The position numbers were made by a program, and so were the translations under genes. Of a stretch of 64,000 nucleotides of DNA, positions 44,034-52,119 are shown piece by piece. Source of the stretch: Natranaerofaba carboxydovora (GTDB taxonomy: Bacteria; Bacillota; Natranaerobiia; Natranaerobiales; Natranaerofabaceae). Location: assembly GCF_022539405.1 (NCBI RefSeq), contig NZ_CP054394.1:2364501-2428500 (forward strand). Reading direction: 5' to 3'. Numbering within the stretch: position 1 is the stretch's first letter; each line of letters starts with the position of its first letter. The notes beneath the pieces are model-generated. The model was not told where the DNA came from and made no database searches. It saw only the letters and a list, made by a program, of their open reading frames with translations.

Positions 44034-44141
44034 ATATTAACAATGCGTTTCTTGTTTAAAATTTTGGGGGCTCGTAATCAATTTTTTTATTAAAAAATTG
44101 ATGGAGAATAACTCTTCAATAATATTATTAAACTTCTTGTC

Positions 44142-44339
44142 TAATCGGATACTTAAGCCTATCTGTTAACCACAGGTTAATTTGTTTTGTTAAATGAGGT
44201 TACAGAAGGCTCTATGTTTTAGGGTTTTTATACTACTCCATCTCCAAAGTCTTTTTTGCAAAAAGTCTTAGCGTTATCATCACCCTTTGATGATCATCAC
44301 GTTAAGTAAACGGAAACTAAAGAACTGTTTCAGGTTTTG
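44142..44339. other. Intergenic region upstream of the duplicated segment
   Basis: An AT-rich spacer between the end of the duplication and the subtilisin stop codon. TTTGATGATCATCA near 44287 is a small hairpin. I see nothing else. Confidence 0.4.
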
Positions 44340-46211
44340 TTAATAAAAAATCAAAACCTTTTCTTCTACAGGGTCCCAGTTCACTTCTGCTCCAAGAAGG
44401 TTCTGGCTGAAATATCTCACAGGTAGATAGGTTCTTTCTGATTTTTCATCAAGATATGGGGCTACGTCCATTTCCCGTAAACCCCCGTTTACGGTGTATG
44501 TTTTTTCACCTAGCCTGAAGATCACCTGATTATCTTCACTTTCTACTGTAATAGATCTTTCTTCACTATCGAAGATTACATCAGCATCGAATAGCTCCAT
44601 AATAGCTCTAACGGGAAGATATGTCCTGTCATTTCTGATAAAAGGTATTACATCTTCGAATTCATATTCTTTTTCATCTATGGTATATATTTTACTTCCT
44701 ATAGAGATGACCATTGCTGTACTCTTGCTCTCAGCTTCTATCGGTTCCTCTAGTTCTATTTCAATTAAGTCCTGGATCTTCTCTTCCTCTTTAAGTTCTT
44801 CATATTCCTTATCTTCATCAACAATACGCTCTAGGCTCTCTACATACAAAACCAAAGGAACCTGAGCTTTAATTTCGCCGGCTTTACTAAAAGTTAAAAA
44901 ACCGCAGTATTCACCGATAAATTCAGTATCTGCATCAATATCCAAGCTCACTTCAAAGTTTTTCGTATTTCCTTCTTGAATTAGGATCTTTTCATCAAAC
45001 TTTAGATCTAGTTTAGCGATTCTTCCGACTACCCCAACCTCTAATTCCATATCTCCTAATTTTTGACCACTTAAATCTCTTAAATCAATTATTTCAAAGC
45101 TTGCCTTACCCTGCCCGCCTATATCCGATTCAAAAAATCCAAAGCTATGACTTCCATCCAAAACTACAAAGGAAGCTTCCATAGCTCTCTCTAAATCTAC
45201 CCTTCCTGCACCCTGGACCATTACAGGATATTTATTACCCTCTCGGTCAACAAGTACCTCTGAAGTATTCATCAAAATACTTTTTATTATTTCAGGGGTT
45301 ACGTTATCCCCGTGCTTTTCTATAAGTAAAGCCGCTGCCCCGGCCACATGTGGGGCAGAAAGGCTTGTCCCGGAGTTAGCCGCATAACCTCCACCTGGTT
45401 TTGGTGAAACAATATTACCTCCGGGTGCTACAACATGAGGGCTAATCTCCAAGTCAAAGGGTGATGGTCCACTAGAGCTAAAGCTTGAGATCAAATCAAA
45501 ATCTCTCTCCCTATGTCTTCCTCCAGTAGAACCAACAGATATGCCTTTGCTTGTGTTTCCTGGATATCTGATTGAACCTCGTCCTTTATCACCTTCATTC
45601 CCTACTGGTACTACCACCACTACTCCATGCTCTACTGCTAAGTCTATAGCTCTCATTACAGGATAATCTATCAAAGCCTCATCTATATCTGTTGCAACAG
45701 ACATGTTTATAATATCCGCACCGTCATTGACGGCCCGTTCAATCGCTTTTACCAGACTTGTCCCATATATTACACCGTCTCTACCTGCCACATTATAAGC
45801 AAGTATATTTGCATCCGGAGCAACTCCCTGGTATCTTATGCCATTATAAACACTCTCCCCAGCAGCAACCCCAGCCACATGGGTGCCATGCCCGTGAAAG
45901 TCCATAGGGTTATTCCTGGGGTGCATGTTATCACCTATATTATATCCTCCAACATAATTATCCCTTAGATGAGGATGGCGAAAATCCACTCCCGTATCTA
46001 TAATCGCAATCGTTACACCCTCTCCCCTGTAGCCAAATTCATCATCTGCATAATAGGCTCTAATGTGTTCTACGCTTTCATTAATACTTGTCTCGTACAC
46101 TCGATTATTTTCTGTTAATTCTAATGCAACAGCTGCTCCGTCAAAGCTAAATAGATTAAGAGCAATGACAAAAACAGTGATAAAACTTAGTATTCTTTTC
46201 AATCTTTTCAT
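44340..46211 (-). CDS. Subtilisin-like S8 serine protease with stalk domain
   Basis: This 623-residue exported protease starts at the ATG at 46211, which has AAGGGTGG eight bases ahead. The GTG at 46223 is less likely. It has a signal peptide (about 8-30). The S8 domain (about 50-345) has all three catalytic motifs: AIIDTGVDF, HGHGTHVAG and NSGTSLSAPHVAG. A beta-rich linker follows, then an acidic coil (about 460-495) and a C-terminal copper-amine-oxidase-like domain (about 500-623). There is little prodomain, so maturation may differ from subtilisin. A structured leader lies upstream (46279-46390). Confidence 0.92.
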   Translation of the reverse strand: MKRLKRILSFITVFVIALNLFSFDGAAVALELTENNRVYETSINESVEHIRAYYADDEFGYRGEGVTIAIIDTGVDFRHPHLRDNYVGGYNIGDNMHPRNNPMDFHGHGTHVAGVAAGESVYNGIRYQGVAPDANILAYNVAGRDGVIYGTSLVKAIERAVNDGADIINMSVATDIDEALIDYPVMRAIDLAVEHGVVVVVPVGNEGDKGRGSIRYPGNTSKGISVGSTGGRHRERDFDLISSFSSSGPSPFDLEISPHVVAPGGNIVSPKPGGGYAANSGTSLSAPHVAGAAALLIEKHGDNVTPEIIKSILMNTSEVLVDREGNKYPVMVQGAGRVDLERAMEASFVVLDGSHSFGFFESDIGGQGKASFEIIDLRDLSGQKLGDMELEVGVVGRIAKLDLKFDEKILIQEGNTKNFEVSLDIDADTEFIGEYCGFLTFSKAGEIKAQVPLVLYVESLERIVDEDKEYEELKEEEKIQDLIEIELEEPIEAESKSTAMVISIGSKIYTIDEKEYEFEDVIPFIRNDRTYLPVRAIMELFDADVIFDSEERSITVESEDNQVIFRLGEKTYTVNGGLREMDVAPYLDEKSERTYLPVRYFSQNLLGAEVNWDPVEEKVLIFY

Positions 46212-46278
46212 TTTTTTCGCCACCCTTTTAAAGAAATAAAATTTAATAAAACATTAAAATTTAATAAAACATTAAAAT

Positions 46279-46390
46279 AAAAAAAGCCTCCCCGAGTAGG
46301 GTGGCTCCATGACACTATCAAACAACACTCAAGATTTTACACTTCATACTAATTAGAGTGGAGTCAGCTTTCCCCGGTATTTTGTTTTAT
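46279..46390 (-). ncRNA. Structured 5' leader with terminator, copy A
   Basis: On the minus strand this region shares an ordered set of blocks with 62645-62740: ACAAAATA, CCGGGG+AAGC, a TGAC/GTCA stem, GGAGCC and CCCTACTCGGGG. The block CCGGG can pair with CTCGG. The 3' end is a terminator stem (GCC.CCC/GGGG.GGC) with a T run that uses the same CTCGGGG bases, so the two folds exclude each other. It ends about 68 bases before the protease start, like a transcription attenuator. No known class recognised. Confidence 0.62.
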
Positions 46391-46406
46391 AAGTAGATAT
46401 ATTATA

Positions 46407-46712
46407 TCACATATTATACCACAATAAGGAATGAATTAGGGATATAAATATACAAAATTTCCTCTGAAATCATAGAACCATTTAACATAGAATGAAAGCA
46501 AAAAAGCTAAAGAAAAATATATACAATTTTATGCTGAAGGATATAAAGACATTGATGTAAAAAAAGCGCTAAACAGCTTCTGGTGTAGTTATTCGTTAGT
46601 TGTTTACTTAAATCAATATTTTCTTGAAAGATTAGAACCATTTAATATAAAATGTATACAAAGAAGCCCTATATGCTTTAGTTTAAAAGGGAGTAAGAAG
46701 GAGTGACTAAAA
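46407..46712. other. Intergenic region before the lipoprotein gene
   Basis: Candidate -10 boxes (TATAAT, minus strand) lie at 46401-46406 and 46413-46418. An imperfect direct repeat of about 22 bases (TAGAACCATTTAA...) occurs near 46482 and 46631. A frame of about 71 codons without a start (FYAEGYKDIDVKKALNSFW) crosses 46500-46700. It looks like a relic. No family was recognised. Confidence 0.35.
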
Positions 46713-46715
46713 TTG

Positions 46716-46976
46716 ATGAAATTTAAGTTAATCTCTATTTCCCTGGTTTTACTACTTATACCTATTATTTTTGTAGCAGGTTGTAATAACGGAAAAGATG
46801 ATGACCTTCAAGATAAAGAACAAGAAGAAATCCAGCAAAAAGAAGATGATATCAAAGAAAATAACGAAGATAAAGAAAGCATGGAAGAGCAAGAAGAAAA
46901 AGAAACAATCCCAGAAAAGTCCGATGAAAAAGAAGCTGACGAAGAAAATGATGACATAGACCTAAGAAGAGGATGA
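46716..46976 (+). CDS. Small acidic lipoprotein
   Basis: This is an 86-residue protein with a lipoprotein signal (IPIIFVAGC, Cys near residue 23). A nearly pure Glu/Asp/Lys tail follows. It has no domain and is probably disordered. It may bind cations or act as a spacer at the membrane surface (inference). GAAGGAG lies ahead, and a TTG at 46713 is an equal alternative start. It is convergent with the FMN-binding-type lipoprotein. Confidence 0.7.
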   Translation: MKFKLISISLVLLLIPIIFVAGCNNGKDDDLQDKEQEEIQQKEDDIKENNEDKESMEEQEEKETIPEKSDEKEADEENDDIDLRRG

Positions 46977-47015
46977 CAATAAACTTTGGTTCTTTGGCAA
47001 AGAACCAGACAAACT

Positions 47016-47046
47016 AAAAAGCTGGCCCTTTGACCAGCTTTTTTTA
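47016..47046. terminator. Bidirectional terminator
   Basis: AAAAAGCTGG and CCAGCTTTTTTT form a stem that serves both converging lipoprotein genes. A second perfect hairpin (GGTTCTTTGGCAAAGAACC) lies at 46988. Confidence 0.85.
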
Positions 47047-47775
47047 TTCTCTTCCTGCTTTTGTTAGAGCATCTTTCACAGCAGCTTTCCATTTTTCTGA
47101 ACTTTTTGTAGCTCCCGAGTATATATCCACCTCGTAAGAATCATTCTCGACAAAACGGCTTCTTAACTCTTCTCTTGCTTTTTGCCATTCATCATAAGGA
47201 TAATCTTCCTCTTCCTTAAAGTTTTTCTCTTCATCAATCTCTTCTAAAATCACCTGGGTAATCTGTTCATCTTCAAGTCTCACCAGGGCAATACCCCAAC
47301 CATCTTCACTTATTTCGGCAACTCCCATATAAATGCCATCAAATGGTTTTTCTTCTCCTTTAGATAATTGTAAGGCCCTGTCAACAGCCTGCATAGCCCT
47401 ATTAGAAGTTCTAGTAGCAGAAGAAACAATCTCTACCTCCGACGAGTTAGCTTCTACAAATCGTTCAGGAAGTACATCCATTGCTTCTTTCCATTCAGGG
47501 TATTCATAGTCCTCTGTTTTTAATCGCCCTTTATTATCAAATTCAGTTAGATCAACCTCTACTATCTCCTGGTCTTCAATGGTCACTTCCGCTTTAAGAT
47601 AGCCGCAGCTTTCTACATCTGATACCGCTTGATATGTTTCATCTCCTAGCCCGGTCTCATCAGCCTTAGTCCCTTCATCTTCACATCCAACAACTAAAAT
47701 AGCCAGCAAAAAAATAATTAATCCAGCCAAAATTAACTTCTTTCTAGTCAAAATATTTTTAGAAGTTATAATCAA
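47044..47775 (-). CDS. Lipoprotein with two tandem FMN-binding-type domains
   Basis: This 243-residue lipoprotein (AILVVGC, Cys near residue 31) has two repeats, about 45-140 and 145-240. Each ends with the motif of covalent FMN attachment: SSATRTSNRAMQAV and SGATKSSEKWKAAV. In FMN_bind proteins the Thr of S[GA]AT carries FMN through a phosphoester bond. Both Thr are present here. Such proteins carry electrons outside the membrane, as in extracellular flavin transfer. The flavinylating enzyme ApbE is not in the window. It begins with a TTG after AGGAAGGTG. Confidence 0.82.
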   Translation of the reverse strand: MIITSKNILTRKKLILAGLIIFLLAILVVGCEDEGTKADETGLGDETYQAVSDVESCGYLKAEVTIEDQEIVEVDLTEFDNKGRLKTEDYEYPEWKEAMDVLPERFVEANSSEVEIVSSATRTSNRAMQAVDRALQLSKGEEKPFDGIYMGVAEISEDGWGIALVRLEDEQITQVILEEIDEEKNFKEEEDYPYDEWQKAREELRSRFVENDSYEVDIYSGATKSSEKWKAAVKDALTKAGRE

Positions 47776-47843
47776 AAATGCATCACCTTCCTAACAAGGC
47801 AGAATCTTCTTAATGTATTTTAACATTAACTCCGGCAACAATC

Positions 47844-47880
47844 AAAAGGAAGCAGGGACCGATCCCCTGCTTCCTCCTTT
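47844..47880. repeat. Dispersed GGAAGCAGG palindrome, copy 1
   Basis: GGAAGCAGGG and CCCTGCTTCC form a long hairpin. Related hairpins occur at 58832 and 59852. It lies downstream of no obvious gene end and may be a REP-like element. Confidence 0.7.
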
Positions 47881-47954
47881 TACAGTTATGTTTTTATGTC
47901 TACAATGCAAGGGGTGATGGAGAAATTAAAAAATATGACTTTGATATATAAAAA

Positions 47955-47984
47955 AAGGGGGATCAAGCGCATCCAATCCCCCTT
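47955..47984 (-). terminator. Rho-independent terminator of the TctA-type operon
   Basis: AAGGGGGAT and ATCCCCCTT pair over a 12-base loop, with a T run on the minus strand side. Confidence 0.85.
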
Positions 47985-48016
47985 CTCTTTCAACTTAACT
48001 TTTAGACCCGTATTTG

Positions 48017-49375
48017 TTAAATAGAAAATATCCCAATCAACCACGGTGCACAGTAAAGAATCATGAATTGAACTCCGAAATTAACGCCTTTCTTATTAAA
48101 ATAACCAGCCACAAGTGCAAATAACAATGTTCCAAAGATACCAATTACACCCGCATCCATATATGCAAGGGTTATAACCAGGCCAAAAAATAGTGCAAGT
48201 AAGCTCTCATGAGGAATCTTTTTAAAAACAAGCTCACATATTTTTGTAGAATAACGAACAGTTATAGGATAAACAATTATCATGGCTATAACAACAGCTA
48301 ATATTGTAGCTAATGCAATCTCTCCAAAACTAAGTAGATGATGGATGTTTTCTTCTGGCGAAAAGCGAGGTGGTGCGTTAAACAATGGATTTGCAGGGCC
48401 AATAGCCATTGGACTTACCGGAAGCCCTACTGCAATTAAAGGAACCAAAAGTCCTGCAACATAAGTTGCATTAGTTAGAGCATCCATTGACGAAATTGCC
48501 CTTCCAGCTCTTTCCACTTTATCTTTAACATTAGAGCTTACCGCCTCTCCAACGAAACTAGTCATACCAACTGGAGTCATAAAGAAAAACACTGTACCAA
48601 CTACTGCCGAAATAGCTGAAAACAATCCTTCTTTTGCGTTTAATACTTTATAAGGAAGGGGAAACTTCATTTTTTCTTCTAGTTTGTCTTTAATGAGTGA
48701 AATTTTCTTTCTTGTTCCCTTCATTGCTTCTCTATCATTAGAGTTGGCAAGTTCCAAAAGATTAACAATCATAGGTCCGATGGTAATCCCTAAGAAGAAA
48801 GAAGTAAAAATTACTACATCTTCGTCAATCGCTCCTAATCCTACGTAAAATGACCTTAAAGCCTGTATAGTCACTGCAAGGGGTATTATCGAAAGTAGAC
48901 ACATCAACTTTTCTTTAGCCATTAAAGATAGAAAAATAGCTCCAACAAAAAATACTATATCAGCGTACTGTTCAATGAAAGGTGCTAATGGTTCTAATAG
49001 ACTTGCTAAAACCAAGCTTAAAGGTACAGACACTAATGTTCCTATGATAGAACCAGAAGCCATCTTTCTAATACTGTGATTTGCACGCCCTGCTTCTTTC
49101 AGGGTGACCCCGTGTTCTACCATCGGAGCAGACATTACTCCACCGGGTATTCCAGCCACTGCTACGGGTACAGAGTCGGTAATCTTTTTTGCTACTATAG
49201 AAGCCATGAAAAAAGTCAAAAGAAGCATAGGCTCTATACCCGCAAGGGCCAGGGCAAGACCTACTGGAGCAATAACAGCTGTTTCATCTGTACCGGGAGC
49301 TATCCCAATCGCTAGATAAAGCGCAGAAGCAATAATTGCAACCAAAACCATCTGAATAATCAGCATAGGCTCCAT
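48017..49375 (-). CDS. TctA-type tricarboxylate/carboxylate permease
   Basis: This 452-residue membrane protein has about ten to twelve helices. The N-terminal motif APGTDETAVIAPVGLALALAGIEP with a later GIPGGVMSAP resembles TctA. A second Gly-Pro loop (VGLPVSPMAIGPANPLF) lies near residue 325. The ATG at 49375 is chosen because GTGGAGGG precedes it, and it lies one base after the upstream stop. TctA usually works with TctB and a binding protein TctC. TctC is absent, and the small protein upstream may replace TctB. Last in the mva operon, so it probably imports the mevalonate-like substrate (inference). Confidence 0.85.
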   Translation of the reverse strand: MEPMLIIQMVLVAIIASALYLAIGIAPGTDETAVIAPVGLALALAGIEPMLLLTFFMASIVAKKITDSVPVAVAGIPGGVMSAPMVEHGVTLKEAGRANHSIRKMASGSIIGTLVSVPLSLVLASLLEPLAPFIEQYADIVFFVGAIFLSLMAKEKLMCLLSIIPLAVTIQALRSFYVGLGAIDEDVVIFTSFFLGITIGPMIVNLLELANSNDREAMKGTRKKISLIKDKLEEKMKFPLPYKVLNAKEGLFSAISAVVGTVFFFMTPVGMTSFVGEAVSSNVKDKVERAGRAISSMDALTNATYVAGLLVPLIAVGLPVSPMAIGPANPLFNAPPRFSPEENIHHLLSFGEIALATILAVVIAMIIVYPITVRYSTKICELVFKKIPHESLLALFFGLVITLAYMDAGVIGIFGTLLFALVAGYFNKKGVNFGVQFMILYCAPWLIGIFSI

Positions 49376-49376
49376 A

Positions 49377-49631
49377 TTACGATCCCTCCACTTCTTCTGC
49401 TTCTTCTTCAAAAACTATCTCTCTTTTAACCTTAAATAAAAAGATATTACATATAAACCCTGCTATAGCCCCTATTAGTGCGACCACAAGTGGTTCAGTA
49501 TTAATTATTTCTCCAAGAATATAACCACCTAAAGTCAAAATTGCACTTATCACCATGGAAATTAACAGATCAATAATCTTAACATTATCCTGCCAGACTT
49601 CAACCAAATTATCATTGTTTTTGCTTTCCAA
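49377..49631 (-). CDS. Small two-helix membrane protein of the mva operon
   Basis: This is an 84-residue protein with helices at about 20-42 and 48-68 and charged ends. It starts at TTG after AGGGGGG and ends one base before the TctA-type start. Such tight coupling suggests a transporter subunit, perhaps a short TctB-like partner. No family was recognised. Confidence 0.65.
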   Translation of the reverse strand: MESKNNDNLVEVWQDNVKIIDLLISMVISAILTLGGYILGEIINTEPLVVALIGAIAGFICNIFLFKVKREIVFEEEAEEVEGS

Positions 49632-49643
49632 GGCTTTTCCCCC

Positions 49644-50567
49644 CTAATAATAATCTTTGCTTTTTTCCCAAGTTTTAGCAAGCTTGCCAGGTAACACTCG
49701 GCCAAGTTTATTTTCTAAATCCTTTGCTAGATCAACTAATATATCCAAAGATATGTCTGTTTTTACTTCCATCTTTTCAAACATGTTTACCATGTCTTCC
49801 ATTGCCACATTTCCTCCTGCACCAGGAGTTACAGGACTGCCACCAACTCCACCTACAGAACCATCAAAAATTCTAGCTCCTTCTTGGTAAGCCGAAAAAA
49901 TATTTGCAAGACCCATACCCTGAGAATCATGGAAATGAAGCGCCAAATCAGATCTATTCTCCCCTTTTTCTTTAATGGTATTTACAACTTCTTTCACATA
50001 CAGTGGGTCAGCCGAACCTGTGGTATCACCAAGGGAAACTTCTTCTATTCCGCATTCTTCTAATTCTTTGTAAATCTCTAATATATCTTTAAAGGAAACT
50101 CTTCCTTCATAAGGACAATCAAAAGCAACCACAATATAACCTCTAAGTTTAATATTGTTATTTACAGCTAAACTGCTTATTTTTTCTATATTTCTTAAAC
50201 TTTCTATCTTACTCATATTAACGTTTTTTTGGTTGTGAGTTTCTGTAGCCGAAATAAAAACTCCTATTTGGTCCACGCAAGCTTCAACAGCTTTCGCTGC
50301 ACCTTTTTCATTGGGAGCTAGAGCTGAAAAAGTAACACCAGGATGTTTATTATAAAGTTTTGATGCTATTTCCCAAGCATCGTGCATCTGTGGTACAAAT
50401 TTTGGGTTAACAAAAGAAGTTACTTCAATTTCTTTAAACCCTGCTTCAACTAAAGATTCAACTAAACTTAGTTTATCATGTGTAGAAAGAATTTCTTTCT
50501 CATTTTGTAATCCATCTCTTGGGGTAACTTCCACAAGTTTAAGTTCACTATTCATGTTAGCAGCCAA
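49644..50567 (-). CDS. mvaB: Hydroxymethylglutaryl-CoA lyase
   Basis: This 307-residue TIM-barrel enzyme splits HMG-CoA into acetoacetate and acetyl-CoA. EVTPRDGLQNE gives the catalytic Arg and metal-binding Asp, and LHFHDSQGMG the metal His. The signature loop reads GGVGGSPVTPGAGGNVAMED. In well-studied lyases the residue before that Pro is the catalytic Cys (GGCP), and here it is Ser (AGT). Activity may be altered, or the specificity may differ. It is second in the operon, 16 bases after HMG-CoA reductase. It starts at TTG 50567 with GAGGGGATAA (an ATG at 50555 is also possible). Confidence 0.88.
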   Translation of the reverse strand: MAANMNSELKLVEVTPRDGLQNEKEILSTHDKLSLVESLVEAGFKEIEVTSFVNPKFVPQMHDAWEIASKLYNKHPGVTFSALAPNEKGAAKAVEACVDQIGVFISATETHNQKNVNMSKIESLRNIEKISSLAVNNNIKLRGYIVVAFDCPYEGRVSFKDILEIYKELEECGIEEVSLGDTTGSADPLYVKEVVNTIKEKGENRSDLALHFHDSQGMGLANIFSAYQEGARIFDGSVGGVGGSPVTPGAGGNVAMEDMVNMFEKMEVKTDISLDILVDLAKDLENKLGRVLPGKLAKTWEKSKDYY

Positions 50568-50583
50568 AATTATCCCCTCACTT

Positions 50584-51843
50584 TTAACGTCTTATTTCTT
50601 CTAATATCTGTTTTGCTTTTTCCATATTTACCTGGTTACCTTCAACCATCTTATCAGCTACTTCATCTACCTCTGTTTCGCTAGCGCCTGCCATCACAGC
50701 AATATTTTTTGCATGAAGAGACATATGACCTTTTTGAATTCCCTCTGTAGCAAGAGCTCTAACAGCTGCTAAATTTTGGGCTAACCCAACTGCTCCAATA
50801 ACTTCTGCTAGCTTAGGGCCAGTTTCTGCTCCTAATATTTTTAGCGCTATTTTTGCAACCGGATGAACAGCTGTTGCACCTCCTATTATCCCAACAGCAA
50901 TAGGTAATTCCAAAAACCCTACTAGATAACCTTCTGTATCTTTTTCCCAGCGTGTCAAAGAAGTATATTGTCCGTATGTTGAAGCATAAGCATGAGCTCC
51001 TGCTTCAAGTGCCCTAAAATCATTTCCTGTTGCAATTGCTACTGCACTAATTCCATTCATTATTCCTTTATTGTGGGTAGCAGCTCTGTATGGATCACAG
51101 GAAGCAAAAGTATAGGCATTTAATATCCCTTCTATTACTTCTTCTCCTCCAATTGCTGAAGGGGCTATCCTGGTATATGCCCTTACAAGCCGTTTGTCTG
51201 CTAGATTCGACAATATTCTTAAATAAACTCGTCCGCCTGTAATTTTCTCTATTTCTGGAGCTAAGACTTCTGCCATAGTATTTACAGAATTAGCCCCCAT
51301 AGCATCACGGGTATCTACAATTAGATGCGTTACAACCATGTAACCAAGTGGAGTTTCTAAGACTCTTACTTCTAAGTCTTCAGCCCCTCCACCAAATTTT
51401 TTAAGAATTGGGTCTTGATCATTTGCTTTTTTAAGTAAATATTCTTTTTCATTAAGAATTTTAAATTTTACCTGAGATGGCGATTTAACATTTACCAGCT
51501 GGATTTGGGCTATCATTTTTGGACCAAGACTATTTACATAAAAACCTCCACAATCCCTTGCTATTTTGGCAGCGTTGCTAGCTGCAGCTACGACTGAGGA
51601 TTCTTCTGTCGCCATAGGAATAAAAAACTCTTCATCGTTAATTGTAAAATTTGTAGCAATACCTAAGGGAATATCAAATGTTGAAATGACATTTTCAATC
51701 ATAGTGTCAGCAGTTTTTTCATCTAAAGATCCGTATTTTTTCAAAATTTTTATTTCATCTTTTGTCAGATCTGTTTTTTCGGCAATTATTTCGAGCCTAT
51801 CCTGAACACTTTTTTTGTGAAAACCTGATATTCTTGAGCTCAA
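50584..51843 (-). CDS. mvaA: Hydroxymethylglutaryl-CoA reductase, class II (degradative)
   Basis: This 419-residue enzyme interconverts mevalonate and HMG-CoA. It has the class II length and motifs: ENV near residue 50, MATEESSVVAAASN near 77, MGANSVNTMAE near 180, THNKG near 258, ATGNDFRA near 270 and the catalytic His in MSLHAKN near 376. Class II enzymes include the NADH-linked one of Pseudomonas mevalonii that oxidises mevalonate. The lyase, permease and sigma-54 control beside it point to catabolism over isoprenoid synthesis. It starts at TTG after GGAGGG. Confidence 0.92.
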   Translation of the reverse strand: MSSRISGFHKKSVQDRLEIIAEKTDLTKDEIKILKKYGSLDEKTADTMIENVISTFDIPLGIATNFTINDEEFFIPMATEESSVVAAASNAAKIARDCGGFYVNSLGPKMIAQIQLVNVKSPSQVKFKILNEKEYLLKKANDQDPILKKFGGGAEDLEVRVLETPLGYMVVTHLIVDTRDAMGANSVNTMAEVLAPEIEKITGGRVYLRILSNLADKRLVRAYTRIAPSAIGGEEVIEGILNAYTFASCDPYRAATHNKGIMNGISAVAIATGNDFRALEAGAHAYASTYGQYTSLTRWEKDTEGYLVGFLELPIAVGIIGGATAVHPVAKIALKILGAETGPKLAEVIGAVGLAQNLAAVRALATEGIQKGHMSLHAKNIAVMAGASETEVDEVADKMVEGNQVNMEKAKQILEEIRR

Positions 51844-51904
51844 TATTATCCCTCCTTATTCTTAGTTTAAGATTTTATATAGCAAATCTTATTTTTCTTA
51901 ATAT

Positions 51905-51920
51905 TGCAAAAATCATGCCA
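51905..51920 (-). promoter_or_regulatory. Sigma-54 (-24/-12) promoter of the mva operon
   Basis: TGGCATGATTTTTGCA on the minus strand matches the consensus TGGCAYR-N4-TTGCA, with the GG and GC pairs ten bases apart. It lies 62 bases before the mvaA start. Confidence 0.88.
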
Positions 51921-51996
51921 CTTTTAAGTAAGGATGAATAGTTAAAGTCGTAAAGGCAAAGGTGCATTTCCTACTCTACAATTACACTTTTAACCT

Positions 51997-52012
51997 TTGT
52001 ATATTTTGTATA
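51997..52012. promoter_or_regulatory. Pair of UAS-like half sites
   Basis: TTGTATA occurs twice in direct orientation (51997-52003 and 52006-52012). This is the same half-site as in the palindrome at 52065, 53-68 bases nearer the promoter. It may be a weaker activator site. Confidence 0.4.
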
Positions 52013-52064
52013 TAAATGAATTTCAAATGATTATAAAAGTTAATAACAGCCAGAAATAAATTAA

Positions 52065-52085
52065 GTTGTATACAAGGTATACAAC
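52065..52085. promoter_or_regulatory. Enhancer (UAS) for the sigma-54 activator
   Basis: GTTGTATAC-AAG-GTATACAAC is a perfect 21-bp palindrome about 155 bases upstream of the -24 element. It lies just past the stop codon of the activator gene. Position and symmetry fit binding by the activator's Fis-type domain. Confidence 0.72.
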
Positions 52086-52119
52086 TGTATAAAAAATATA
52101 TAGATTTTGTCGTTCAATA

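Larger units (their letters stand above)
42917..44141 (-). repeat. Duplicated segment, copy 1 (pair with 55105-56329)
   Basis: About 1.2 kb is almost identical between the two sites, covering the stalk gene and its leader. Identity ends at AACTTCTTGTC on the upstream side. On the downstream side the acidic genes are also related, but they have diverged by substitutions and insertions. Confidence 0.92.

Noticed and set aside
46281-46320. T-box-like AGGGTGGCTCC on the plus strand
   Set aside because: It is only the reverse complement of the leader-A terminator. The other T-box parts are absent and no gene follows on that strand.
46279-46390. Leader A as c-di-GMP, c-di-AMP or TPP riboswitch
   Set aside because: Some short words (CGGGGAAA, CTCGGGG) recall these classes, but the conserved order and the tetraloop or receptor elements do not fit.
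46491-46706. 71-codon frame before the small lipoprotein
   Set aside because: It has no start codon and overlaps the next gene's ribosome site. It is probably a relic or chance.
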